Assembly (NCBI GenBank): GCA_047404135.1
Contig: JBDOIT010000002.1
Span: 372,001-436,000 of the forward strand
Reading direction: 5' to 3'
Length of the DNA: 64,000 nucleotides
Origin: JAHZKS01 sp047404135
Lineage (GTDB): Bacteria > Pseudomonadota > Alphaproteobacteria > Rickettsiales > JABSSG01
Position numbers and translations under genes: made by a program
The notes under the pieces: model-generated
Database searches by the model: none
The model's input: only the letters and a program-made list of their open reading frames with translations
What the model was told of the DNA's origin: nothing
Shown: positions 17,858-25,433 of the stretch, piece after piece
Position numbering within the stretch: the first letter of the stretch is position 1
Layout: the number at the start of each line of letters is the position of its first letter

Positions 17858-19003
17858 TTAGTCGAATAGATCTTTGACTCTTTTGAAGAAGCTCGTGGAT
17901 TCAGGATGAGATTTTTCTGAAGTCTCCTTATCAAACTCTTTGAGGAGGTCCACTTGCTTTTTTGTCAGCTTCACAGGGGTCTCTACGTGCACATGTACAT
18001 ATAAATTTCCTCGTGCTGTAGATCTGAGTTTTGTCATTCCTTTGTTCCTCAAGCGGAATTTATCTTCTGATTGAGTGCCTGCGGGTATATTAAGTTTTAT
18101 TTTGCCATCTACTGAAGGAACTTCTATATCAGCACCTAATGATGCTGCAGAGAAGGTTATGGGAACTTTGCAGTGAAGATCTGTTTTATCTCTAGTGAAG
18201 ATATCGTGGTCTTTTACGGATACAAACATGTATAGATCACCAGAGGGGCCCCCACGATGACCGGGTTCTCCTTCTCCAGCTAACCTGATTCTTGTTCCAT
18301 CTTCTACACCTTGTGGGATATTTATGGAAAGAGTCCTTTCTTTTCTTTTCTTCCCAGAGCCTCTACATTTTTTACAAGGATTATCAATAATTTGACCTTC
18401 ACCACGACATTCATGGCAAGGTCTCTCTATTGCAAAGAAGCCTTGCTGTGATCTTACCTTTCCTGCTCCATTGCATATTGAGCAAGTTTTTTTCTTTGAG
18501 TCTGCGCTCCCTGTTCCGCTACAATCGCTGCATTGCGATGATGCAGTGAAAGTGATTTGTTCGGTTTTTCCATTAAAGGCTTCTTCAAGGGTTACTTGAA
18601 GATTGTATCTTAGGTCTGCTCCTCTTACCTGAGTGGAACTGCGTCTTGAATGGCCCCCTCCGCCACCAAACAGGTCATCGAAAATATCAGAGAAGTTTCC
18701 GCCGGACCCTCCGCCAAAATCAAATCCTCCAGAACCACCAAATGGATTTCCTCCAGGGTGAGCTCCACCTCCGCCACCCTCAAAGGCATTATGGCCAAAT
18801 TTATCATAAGCAGCTCTTTTCTGAGGGTCTTTTAGTGAGTTGTAAGCTTCATTTGCTTCTTGGAATTTTTTTTCAGCATCTTTATCTCCTTGATTTTTAT
18901 CTGGATGATATTTTACAGCAAGTTTTCTATAAGCAGATTTTAACTCGCTATCACTAGCGGTTTTTGAGACTCCTAAAATTTCATAAAAATCTTTTTTCGA
19001 CAT
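17858..19003 (-). CDS. dnaJ: Chaperone DnaJ (Hsp40)
   Basis: Class I J-protein that delivers substrates to DnaK and stimulates its ATPase. The J domain has HPD at residues 33-35. A long Gly/Phe-rich region follows (about 75-125), then the zinc-binding domain with four CxxCxGxG repeats (CSDCSGTG, CSICNGAG, CHECRGEG, CKKCRGSG), and the C-terminal substrate-binding domains. 381 residues is typical. An AAAGG ribosome site stands 9 bases before ATG. It follows dnaK by 74 bases, and this gap holds a terminator-like hairpin, so dnaJ is probably made at lower level than dnaK from the same heat-shock promoter. Confidence 0.97.
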   Translation of the reverse strand: MSKKDFYEILGVSKTASDSELKSAYRKLAVKYHPDKNQGDKDAEKKFQEANEAYNSLKDPQKRAAYDKFGHNAFEGGGGGAHPGGNPFGGSGGFDFGGGSGGNFSDIFDDLFGGGGGHSRRSSTQVRGADLRYNLQVTLEEAFNGKTEQITFTASSQCSDCSGTGSADSKKKTCSICNGAGKVRSQQGFFAIERPCHECRGEGQIIDNPCKKCRGSGKKRKERTLSINIPQGVEDGTRIRLAGEGEPGHRGGPSGDLYMFVSVKDHDIFTRDKTDLHCKVPITFSAASLGADIEVPSVDGKIKLNIPAGTQSEDKFRLRNKGMTKLRSTARGNLYVHVHVETPVKLTKKQVDLLKEFDKETSEKSHPESTSFFKRVKDLFD

Positions 19004-19020
19004 TTATCGAACCTTTGAAT

Positions 19021-19056
19021 AAAAAGGGTGAGGCAGATTTTGTATCATGCCTCACC
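19021..19056 (-). terminator. Intrinsic terminator/attenuator between dnaK and dnaJ
   Basis: On the minus strand GGTGAGGCA and TGCCTCACC form a perfect 9-bp GC-rich stem around a 12-base loop, followed by CTTTTT. This is a classical Rho-independent arrangement placed 21 bases after the dnaK stop and 17 bases before dnaJ. It should end a fraction of dnaK transcripts and protect the dnaK mRNA 3' end. Confidence 0.8.
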
Positions 19057-19077
19057 AGGTATGTTCAAGAAGAAAAT

Positions 19078-20988
19078 TTACTTATCTTCTTTCTTGTCTT
19101 CATTTACTTCTTCAAAATCTGCATCTACTACATTATCTTCTTTCTTAGAAGCATCTTCTGATTCTTGTTGAGGAGCGGCATTTTGTTGTTGTGCCATTAT
19201 TTCTCCAATCTTTGAAGAAGCGTGTATTAGCGCTTCATTTTTACCTTTGATGTCTTCAAGGTTATCTTTGGATAAAGCATCTTTTAGCTCAGCAATTGCT
19301 GTCTCGATATTTTTCTTGGTATCTTCATCGATCTTATCAGCAAATTCTTTCAAGCTTTTCTCTGTGGAATGCATCATAGCTTCAGCGGTATTTTTTGTCT
19401 CTACTAACTCTTTACGCTTTTTATCTTCCTCAGAACTTGCTTCAGCTTCTTTGACCATCTTTTCGATGTCATCATCTGATAAACCACCAGATGCCTGAAT
19501 TGTGATTTTCTGCTCTTTGCCAGTCGATTTATCTTTTGCAGATACATGTAGAATACCATTAGCATCGATGTCAAAAGTTACTTCTATTTGAGCTGTTCCA
19601 CGTAGACCTGGAGCAATGCCTTCTAAGTTAAACTGTCCAAGTAGCTTGTTATCAGCAGCCATGGATCTTTCACCTTGGAATACACGTATTGTTACTGCAG
19701 ACTGGTTATCTTCAGCTGTTGAGAACACCTGACTCTTCTTGGCTGGAATAGTAGTGTTACGCTCAATAAGTGCAGTTAAAATACCACCTAAAGTTTCGAT
19801 ACCAATTGATAAGGGAGTGACATCTAATAAAAGAACATCTTTTACATCTCCTTGTAGAACGCCACCTTGGATAGCCGCGCCCATAGCAACAACTTCATCA
19901 GGATTCACACCTCTATGTGGTTCACGACCGAAGAAATCTTTTACCTTCTCGATAATTTTTGGCGCTCTTGTCATACCGCCAACCAAGATTACTTCATCAA
20001 TATCTGAAGACTTTACACCCGCATCTTTAAGAGCTTGCTTGCATGGAGCTAAAGTTTTTTCGATTAATGAATCCACTAAGCTTTCAAATTTTGCCCTTGT
20101 TAGCTTCATGTTCAAGTGTTTTGGTCCTGAAGCATCAGCTGTGATGTAAGGTAAATTAATTTCGGTTTGTGCAGAGCTTGAAAGCTCAATTTTTGCTTTT
20201 TCTGCAGATTCCTTCAATCTTTGTAGAGAAAGAGGGTCTTTGGATAAATCAATTCCAGATTCTTTTTTGAATTCTGCAATGATGTATTCTAAAAGCACCA
20301 TATCAAAATCTTCGCCACCTAAGAAAGTATCACCGTTAGTTGCTTTCACTTCGAAAACACCATCTCCTATTTCTAAAACAGACACATCAAATGTACCTCC
20401 GCCTAAATCATATACAGCAATAGTTTTACTGCCTTCTTTTTTGTCCAAACCATAAGCTAAAGCAGCAGCAGTAGGCTCGTTAATAATACGTAGCACATCA
20501 AGACCGGCGATCTTACCAGCGTCTTTTGTTGCCTGTCTTTGGCTGTCATTAAAATATGCAGGAACTGTAATAACAGCTTTTTCTACTTTTTCTCCCAAGT
20601 AACTTTCTGCAGTTTCTTTCATTTTTTGTAGAATGAAAGCGCTGATTTGGCTTGGAGAATGTTTTTTCCCTTTTGCTTCGACCCAAGCATCTCCGTTAGA
20701 GTTTTTTACAATATTATATGGAACTAAATCTTGGTCTTTCTTTGTAGTAGGGTCATCAAAAGATCTACCGATCAATCTTTTAATGGCAAATAATGTGTTT
20801 TGTGGGTTAGTAACCGCCTGTCTTTTTGCAGATTCACCAACTAACATTTCGTCTGATTCTGTGAATGCCACAACAGAAGGGGTTGTCCTTTTGCCTTCTG
20901 AATTTTCAATAACTTTTGGATTCTTGCCATCCATGATGGAGACACAAGAGTTTGTTGTTCCTAAGTCTATTCCTATTACTTTGCTCAT
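19078..20988 (-). CDS. dnaK: Chaperone DnaK (Hsp70)
   Basis: ATP-dependent Hsp70 chaperone for folding and stress recovery; in proteobacteria DnaK/DnaJ also controls RpoH activity. The nucleotide-binding domain opens with GIDLGTTNSCVSI and contains AVYDLGGGTFDVSVLE and ILVGGMTRAPKI; the substrate-binding domain and lid follow, ending in a Glu/Asp/Lys-rich tail without a clear EEVD. I chose the ATG at 20988 (636 aa), since the protein then starts MSKVIGIDLG as in the family and an AAAGAGGT ribosome site lies 8 bases upstream; a longer in-frame reading to 21021 adds 11 unlikely residues. A heat-shock-type promoter lies 48-75 bases upstream. Confidence 0.98.
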   Translation of the reverse strand: MSKVIGIDLGTTNSCVSIMDGKNPKVIENSEGKRTTPSVVAFTESDEMLVGESAKRQAVTNPQNTLFAIKRLIGRSFDDPTTKKDQDLVPYNIVKNSNGDAWVEAKGKKHSPSQISAFILQKMKETAESYLGEKVEKAVITVPAYFNDSQRQATKDAGKIAGLDVLRIINEPTAAALAYGLDKKEGSKTIAVYDLGGGTFDVSVLEIGDGVFEVKATNGDTFLGGEDFDMVLLEYIIAEFKKESGIDLSKDPLSLQRLKESAEKAKIELSSSAQTEINLPYITADASGPKHLNMKLTRAKFESLVDSLIEKTLAPCKQALKDAGVKSSDIDEVILVGGMTRAPKIIEKVKDFFGREPHRGVNPDEVVAMGAAIQGGVLQGDVKDVLLLDVTPLSIGIETLGGILTALIERNTTIPAKKSQVFSTAEDNQSAVTIRVFQGERSMAADNKLLGQFNLEGIAPGLRGTAQIEVTFDIDANGILHVSAKDKSTGKEQKITIQASGGLSDDDIEKMVKEAEASSEEDKKRKELVETKNTAEAMMHSTEKSLKEFADKIDEDTKKNIETAIAELKDALSKDNLEDIKGKNEALIHASSKIGEIMAQQQNAAPQQESEDASKKEDNVVDADFEEVNEDKKEDK

Positions 20989-21035
20989 AGATATTACCTC
21001 TTTACAAATAAGTTTATTCAATATGGTTGATTAAG

Positions 21036-21063
21036 ATATAGGTACGTATCTCACTTTTTCAAG
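21036..21063 (-). promoter_or_regulatory. Probable RpoH (sigma-32) promoter of dnaK
   Basis: Reading on the minus strand: CTTGAA at 21063-21058, a 16-base spacer, then CTATAT at 21041-21036. This fits the alphaproteobacterial RpoH consensus (CTTG-N16/17-CYTATNT, established knowledge). It lies about 48 bases before the dnaK ATG and just after the rlmH stop. rpoH itself is in this window at 60653. Confidence 0.72.
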
Positions 21064-21083
21064 ACTTCGTAGAATGTTTTTAT

Positions 21084-21542
21084 TTACTTATGATAAGGGT
21101 GATTATTTATTATAGTTTCAGCTCTATATAGTTGTTCTACTAGAACAAGTCTTGCGATTTTATGGGGCAAGGTCATTTTTCCTAGAGAAATAGAGGAGCT
21201 GGATGTATTTAGTAAAGAGGGGTGATGCCCGGATGCGCCACCGATACAGAATGTGATGTCGCTTATTCCTTGCACCTGCAATTTCCTTAAAAAATCTGCA
21301 AATTCTTCTGAGGAGCAAATTTCCCCTCTTTCATCTAAAGCAACAATGTGTGAATTTTTTGTATTTTCTAGAAGGAGCGAAGATTCTTGCAGCTTTTGTG
21401 AAGCTTCATCTTTAAAAGACTTCTTTGGGAAGACTTCCTTGAGGCGTATATCCCATTTTGTTCTTTTTAGATATTCTTGGATTAGGATGTTTTCTGGGTC
21501 AGAGGATTTTGTTTTGCAGATAGAGTTTATGGAAATTCTCAT
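21084..21542 (-). CDS. rlmH: 23S rRNA pseudouridine-1915 N3-methyltransferase
   Basis: SPOUT-class methyltransferase that modifies pseudouridine 1915 in helix 69 of 23S rRNA on the assembled ribosome. Family features are HIVALDERGEICSSEEFA in the middle, the SAM-binding knot TFCIGGASGHHPSLL, and the C-terminal ISLGKMTLPHKIARLVLVEQLYRA block (described in parts: LGKMTLPH and LVEQLYRAE). 152 residues is normal. The ATG overlaps the stop of rsfS by ATGA, so the pair is translationally coupled; rsfS-rlmH adjacency is common across bacteria. The last bases run up to the dnaK promoter. Confidence 0.94.
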   Translation of the reverse strand: MRISINSICKTKSSDPENILIQEYLKRTKWDIRLKEVFPKKSFKDEASQKLQESSLLLENTKNSHIVALDERGEICSSEEFADFLRKLQVQGISDITFCIGGASGHHPSLLNTSSSSISLGKMTLPHKIARLVLVEQLYRAETIINNHPYHK

Positions 21543-21898
21543 TCCTCCTCTTGATCTTTTCTTCTGCCGTTATTACTCCAAAGTTCTTCTAATTTATATT
21601 TCTCACGTGCTTCTGTTTGGAAAACATGCACCAAAACATCTCCAGCATCTAAAACAACCCAGTTGGACTCCCCAGATTCTTCCATGTCTATATGTTTTAA
21701 GCCAACTTTTTTGAATTCTTTTTTGAGATTGATGCAAATAGAATGAACATGCCTAGAAGAGGTTCCAGTTGCGATGAACATATAATCACATAAACTACTT
21801 TTATTAAATAGCTCTAACTTTGTGACATTTTGTGCCTTGCTGTCTTCTAAAGATTGTTCTGTAATTTTACAAAAAGCTAGGTTTGGTTCTTTAATCAT
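21539..21898 (-). CDS. rsfS: Ribosome silencing factor RsfS
   Basis: Small factor (119 aa) that binds ribosomal protein uL14 and blocks subunit joining when nutrients are short. The core matches the family: KAQNVTKLELFNKSSLCDYM, ATGTSSRHVHSI and the C-terminal WVVLDAGDVLVHVFQTEAREKY with the LEELW ending (given in parts). It overlaps rlmH by 4 bases. The ATG at 21898 diverges from the BolA-like gene; the 82-base gap holds the regulatory region of both. Its neighbours in other bacteria (nadD, obgE) are not here. Confidence 0.92.
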   Translation of the reverse strand: MIKEPNLAFCKITEQSLEDSKAQNVTKLELFNKSSLCDYMFIATGTSSRHVHSICINLKKEFKKVGLKHIDMEESGESNWVVLDAGDVLVHVFQTEAREKYKLEELWSNNGRRKDQEEE

Positions 21899-21980
21899 GT
21901 TATATATTCATTTTTAATATGTTAAAGATAATAGGCTAAACGGCTACAATGTCTAGTAATAAACAAGCGCAGATACAAGT

Positions 21981-22211
21981 ATGGCAATAGAAAGAGAGAA
22001 ATTAAACGCAAGGCTGCAAGTAGCTTTTCAGGATGCGGATATAAAAATTACTGATTTGGCAGGCGATAATGACCATTATAAGGTTGAGATCATCTCTGAA
22101 TCTTTCAAGGGCAAAAACAAAGTTGCGCAGCATAGAATGGTAAATGAAGCTCTGCGTGGTTGTTTAGGGGGTCAGTTGCATGCATTGTCAATCAAAACAA
22201 TAGAGAAATAA
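21981..22211 (+). CDS. BolA-family protein (IbaG/YrbA-like)
   Basis: A 76-residue BolA-fold protein. It shows the family helix-turn-strand pattern with the invariant C-terminal region QHRMVNEALRGCLGGQLHALSIKT, where the histidine of HRMVNEAL and the GGQLHAL segment help bind a shared [2Fe-2S] cluster with a monothiol glutaredoxin. The gene lies 10 bases before grxD, which is the classical BolA-Grx4 pairing and supports a joint role in iron-sulfur cluster transfer. A second BolA gene lies at 29920. Its short length and lack of the long loop suggest the YrbA/IbaG subgroup. Confidence 0.88.
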   Translation: MAIEREKLNARLQVAFQDADIKITDLAGDNDHYKVEIISESFKGKNKVAQHRMVNEALRGCLGGQLHALSIKTIEK

Positions 22212-22221
22212 GGAGTATACT

Positions 22222-22545
22222 ATGAATAAAATTTTTACTGAAATAAAAGAATACATAGAAGGCAACGATGTTGTGTTGTTTATGAAAGGTACTGCAGAAG
22301 CGCCTCAATGCGGCTTTTCTTCTTTAGTTGCTACGGTGTTGGGCAGATTAGGCGTAGAGTATAAAGATATTAACGTATTAGCTGATGAAAATATCAGACA
22401 AGGCATCAAAGAGTTTAGTGATTGGCCTACCATACCTCAGCTATATGTTAGGGGGGAATTCGTAGGTGGGTGCGATATAGTAAAGGAGATGTACGAAAGT
22501 GGAGAACTTCAAGACTTGCTAAAAGAGAAACAGATTAGTAGCTAA
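22222..22545 (+). CDS. grxD: Monothiol glutaredoxin (Grx4 type)
   Basis: CGFS-type glutaredoxin (107 aa) that carries a bridging [2Fe-2S] cluster. The active site is MKGTAEAPQCGFS, with the single redox cysteine, followed by the GSH-binding WPTIPQLYVRGEFVGGCDIV region (WPTIPQLY and GGCDI). An AGGAG ribosome site lies before the ATG. It is co-transcribed with a BolA-like gene, in keeping with the established BolA-Grx complex that hands clusters to targets such as Lpd-linked lipoate enzymes and aconitase. GSH needed for cluster binding could come from the GshA encoded at 25430. Confidence 0.95.
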   Translation: MNKIFTEIKEYIEGNDVVLFMKGTAEAPQCGFSSLVATVLGRLGVEYKDINVLADENIRQGIKEFSDWPTIPQLYVRGEFVGGCDIVKEMYESGELQDLLKEKQISS

Positions 22546-22558
22546 TTTAGAAAGGCTC

Positions 22559-22580
22559 AGCGAAAGAATGAACTTTCGTT
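22559..22580 (+). terminator. Hairpin after grxD (weak terminator candidate)
   Basis: An 8-bp stem (one G-U) AGCGAAAG/CTTTCGTT around AATGAA begins 14 bases after the grxD stop. Only a broken T-rich stretch follows, so termination is probably partial, leaving possible read-through to the kinase gene. Confidence 0.4.
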
Positions 22581-22623
22581 TGATAACTTTGTATTGGTAG
22601 TCTAACATCGAGTTTGAATATGG

Positions 22624-24468
22624 TTGAAGGTAATTCTTGTGGCATTCGGACGAGTCAAAAGTAGAATTGCGAGCTCTTTGAAAGGGCTCTATAAAACTCC
22701 GAAGAATAAATTATATTTAGAATTATGCAACAACCTAGAGGTTCCTCTCTTTGGTGTGGTTGATGGCTCTATTATTTACACCAACCCTAAATTTGAGCAA
22801 AGTTTTCGTAAAGATCTAGACGAAGATCAGCTCTTAAAGGGGGGCTCTGTGACTTACAATAACGGTAGTTACTCTAAACAGAGATTATATTTGTATGAGG
22901 AACTAGCGGTTTTTCAGCTAATAAAAGAGAACACTTTCAATGTCCCTCACAATATTATGCCTCATATTCTCTTAGATGAGGGAGGCAGTGTAGTTAAAGC
23001 TAATGCGGCATTTTATAAGCTTTTAGAGATAGATCAAAAATCTTGTCATAAAGAATTCTTTAAATATTTAGATGAGAATAGCGAGGAATCTATTACTGGC
23101 TATATGTCTAACCCTAAGAAATTGCGGAAAGTTGAAAGCTTGGAGATCAAGTTTGATAATAAGAGCAATACTACCGTTCTTATGTCTATAGTCAGAGTCC
23201 CTGATGAGGAATTATATCATTGCTATTTGGTCGATATTACAGAGTATAAAAACCTTGAAATGCATTTGGCTCATTCACAGAAAATGCAAGCTATCGGGCA
23301 GCTATCTGGCGGTATAGCACATGACTTTAATAATCTTCTGACGGCTATGTTAGGTTTTTGTGATTTGTTATTAATTAAACACCCTGCTGGAGACCCTTCT
23401 TTTGCGGAGATAATGCAAATCAAGCAAAATGCAAATAGAGCAGCAAACTTAGTAAGGCAGCTTTTAGCGTTATCTAGAAAACAAGTGCTAAAGCCTAAGA
23501 TATTGGATATTACAAATACTATTGCAGAATTAGCTAGCTTGCTCAGGAGATTGGTTGGAAGCGGTATAAAATTAGATATCCGACATGCAAGAGACTTGAA
23601 TCTTGTGAAAGTAGACCAGGGGCAGCTAGAGCAGGTTATTATAAACTTGGTAGTGAATGCTAGAGATGCGATTAATGCAGTAGGTGCTGTTGGTACAATA
23701 TCTATTAATACAAGGAATGTATCCGTAAAGAATGCTGATAAGATACATAGAGATCTCGTTGCTGCGGTGCCAAATGATAAGATTACTGCGGGAAGATATG
23801 TTCTAATAGAGGTACAAGATACAGGAACAGGAATCCCCAAAAAAGTGAAGGATAAAATTTTTGATCCATTTTTCTCCACCAAGGATATAGGCGCAGGAAC
23901 AGGGTTAGGATTGTCAACGGTATATGGAATTATCAATCAGATCAGTGGATTCATATATCTTGATTCAGAAGAGGGCAAAGGTAGTGCGTTTTATATATAT
24001 TTGAAAGAATTTAATGACGATCAAAGGGGAGAAGAAATGATCACTGAGATAGAAGATAGATTGGTTCAAAAGGACTTAACGGGTGAAGCCACAATATTAC
24101 TGGTAGAAGATGAAGCGCCAGTGAGAATGTTTAGCTCCAGTGCCTTGAAGAATAAAGGTTATACCGTTATAGAGGCTCAAAGCGGTCCTGAGGCCCTGGA
24201 TATTATGAAGAGCAATGGCCACGAAATTGATGTGATAATTACGGATGTTATGATGCCTGGGATGAATGGTCCGTCCTTGATTTCTGAGATACAAAAAAAT
24301 TATCCGAAGATAAAAGTAGTATTCATTTCTGGATATGCCGAAGAAGCTTTCTCTGATGCTTATGGAGTTGATGAAGACACGGATTTCAATTTCCTTTCTA
24401 AGCCATTTACTCTACAGCAACTAGCATCTAAAGTTCGCGATGTTTTGGATATGAAGGTGGGTAGCTAG
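22624..24468 (+). CDS. cckA: Hybrid sensor histidine kinase, CckA-like
   Basis: Hybrid kinase-receiver of the CckA type, head of the CckA-ChpT-CtrA phosphorelay controlling the alphaproteobacterial cell cycle. Domains: two PAS-like segments (about 35-80 and 105-200), the DHp helix with QLSGGIAHDFNNLLTAMLGF (H233), an HATPase domain (about 320-465; NLVVNARDA, DTGTGIP, GTGLGLSTVYGI), and a C-terminal receiver (about 485-610) with acceptor D541 in IITDVMMPG and the later FLSKPF lysine. No transmembrane segment is visible at the N-terminus, unlike Caulobacter CckA. The start is uncertain: TTG at 22624 is the longest, with a GTG at 22639 after GAAGG also possible. ctrA and chpT are not in the window. 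Confidence 0.85.
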   Translation: MKVILVAFGRVKSRIASSLKGLYKTPKNKLYLELCNNLEVPLFGVVDGSIIYTNPKFEQSFRKDLDEDQLLKGGSVTYNNGSYSKQRLYLYEELAVFQLIKENTFNVPHNIMPHILLDEGGSVVKANAAFYKLLEIDQKSCHKEFFKYLDENSEESITGYMSNPKKLRKVESLEIKFDNKSNTTVLMSIVRVPDEELYHCYLVDITEYKNLEMHLAHSQKMQAIGQLSGGIAHDFNNLLTAMLGFCDLLLIKHPAGDPSFAEIMQIKQNANRAANLVRQLLALSRKQVLKPKILDITNTIAELASLLRRLVGSGIKLDIRHARDLNLVKVDQGQLEQVIINLVVNARDAINAVGAVGTISINTRNVSVKNADKIHRDLVAAVPNDKITAGRYVLIEVQDTGTGIPKKVKDKIFDPFFSTKDIGAGTGLGLSTVYGIINQISGFIYLDSEEGKGSAFYIYLKEFNDDQRGEEMITEIEDRLVQKDLTGEATILLVEDEAPVRMFSSSALKNKGYTVIEAQSGPEALDIMKSNGHEIDVIITDVMMPGMNGPSLISEIQKNYPKIKVVFISGYAEEAFSDAYGVDEDTDFNFLSKPFTLQQLASKVRDVLDMKVGS

Positions 24469-24487
24469 TGCTTTAGGTTGCATAAAC

Positions 24488-24680
24488 TTATTGAAAGAGA
24501 GTAGGCTTGCCTGCACTTTCCACTAATTGCTTTCTTAATTTTCCATTTCTTGCATTTTTCTTTCCCAAAATATTTTTTAGTGCTTGAGGAATATTTGAGT
24601 TATTTGCTTCTGCCTATCTGATACTGCTCTTTTTAAAGGAATACGCCTTTACAACTAGACAATAAACTTAAATCTGTTCA
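24488..24680 (-). pseudogene. Possible 3' remnant of an unrecognised gene
   Basis: Within the 263-base gap between the kinase gene and rsmE, one minus-strand frame reads as plausible protein for about 60 codons, ending ...ARNGKLRKQLVESAGKP then TLFQ and a TAA at 24488, but it is broken by an in-frame TAG at 24614-24616 and has no start codon. I cannot name the parent gene. It may be chance in AT-rich DNA, but composition is less biased than the surrounding intergenic sequence. Low confidence. Confidence 0.22.
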
Positions 24681-24731
24681 AATTATAAGCTGTGTTTTAT
24701 AATGGTGTATAACAAACAGATTTAGTATCGC

Positions 24732-25433
24732 ATGTATAGAATGTTAACAAGAGTGTATTCGGAGAATAAAATATCCACGGGTGATTTTATTTTTAAGAAT
24801 AAAGATAAAGTGCATCATATTTCAAAAGTTTTGCGTTTGAAGGGAGGAGATGATCTGTTGATTTTTAATCAAGAGAGCGGAGAGTTTTTTGCTAGTATAA
24901 AAGCAATTAAAAAATCTGAAATCACTTTGGATGTTAAAAAATTCATTAGAAAAAAATCCGAGAAGAGATCGGTGACCATAGCATTCTCTCCTATTAAGCC
25001 AGATCGAGTAAGATTCCTGATTGAGAAATGCACAGAGATAGGGTGCACAAAGTTCATGCCGGTGATCACAGATAGAACTATTATAAAAAAGGTTAATGAA
25101 GAGAAAATTTATTCTTATATAATAGGTGCATCTGAGCAAAGTTGCAGGGTTAGCTTGCCGGAGATACAACAACCTACATCACTTAAAGCATTGGTAGCGG
25201 AAAATAGGGAAAAAATGCTTTTTTGCGACGAAAGAGAAAATACTCAGTCTATATCACAAGTGAAAATAGATGGCGACATCACAATATTGACAGGACCAGA
25301 GGGAGGTTTTTCTGATGAAGAAAGAAAAATGCTACATTTGAATCAATATACAAGCCCTGTTACATTGGGCGAAAATATTCTTAGGGCAGAGACTGCAGCA
25401 ATTGTTGCTTTATCCCATGTAGTGAAAGTATGA
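24732..25433 (+). CDS. rsmE: 16S rRNA (uracil-1498-N3)-methyltransferase
   Basis: SPOUT-class enzyme that methylates U1498 of 16S rRNA in the 30S subunit. The N-terminal PUA-like part (HHISKVLRLKGGDDLLIFN) is followed by the knot domain with the SAM-binding motif ILTGPEGGFSDEE and the terminal VTLGENILRAETAAIVALSH. 233 residues is typical. The ATG at 24732 is used; one three codons later is also possible, and there is no strong ribosome site. Its stop overlaps the gshA start by ATGA, which suggests coupling of the two. Confidence 0.93.
   Translation: MYRMLTRVYSENKISTGDFIFKNKDKVHHISKVLRLKGGDDLLIFNQESGEFFASIKAIKKSEITLDVKKFIRKKSEKRSVTIAFSPIKPDRVRFLIEKCTEIGCTKFMPVITDRTIIKKVNEEKIYSYIIGASEQSCRVSLPEIQQPTSLKALVAENREKMLFCDERENTQSISQVKIDGDITILTGPEGGFSDEERKMLHLNQYTSPVTLGENILRAETAAIVALSHVVKV

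Noticed and set aside
23271..23936. Minus-strand open frame of 221 codons opposite the kinase domain
   Set aside because: The plus strand encodes an intact CckA-type domain there; the antisense product has no motif.
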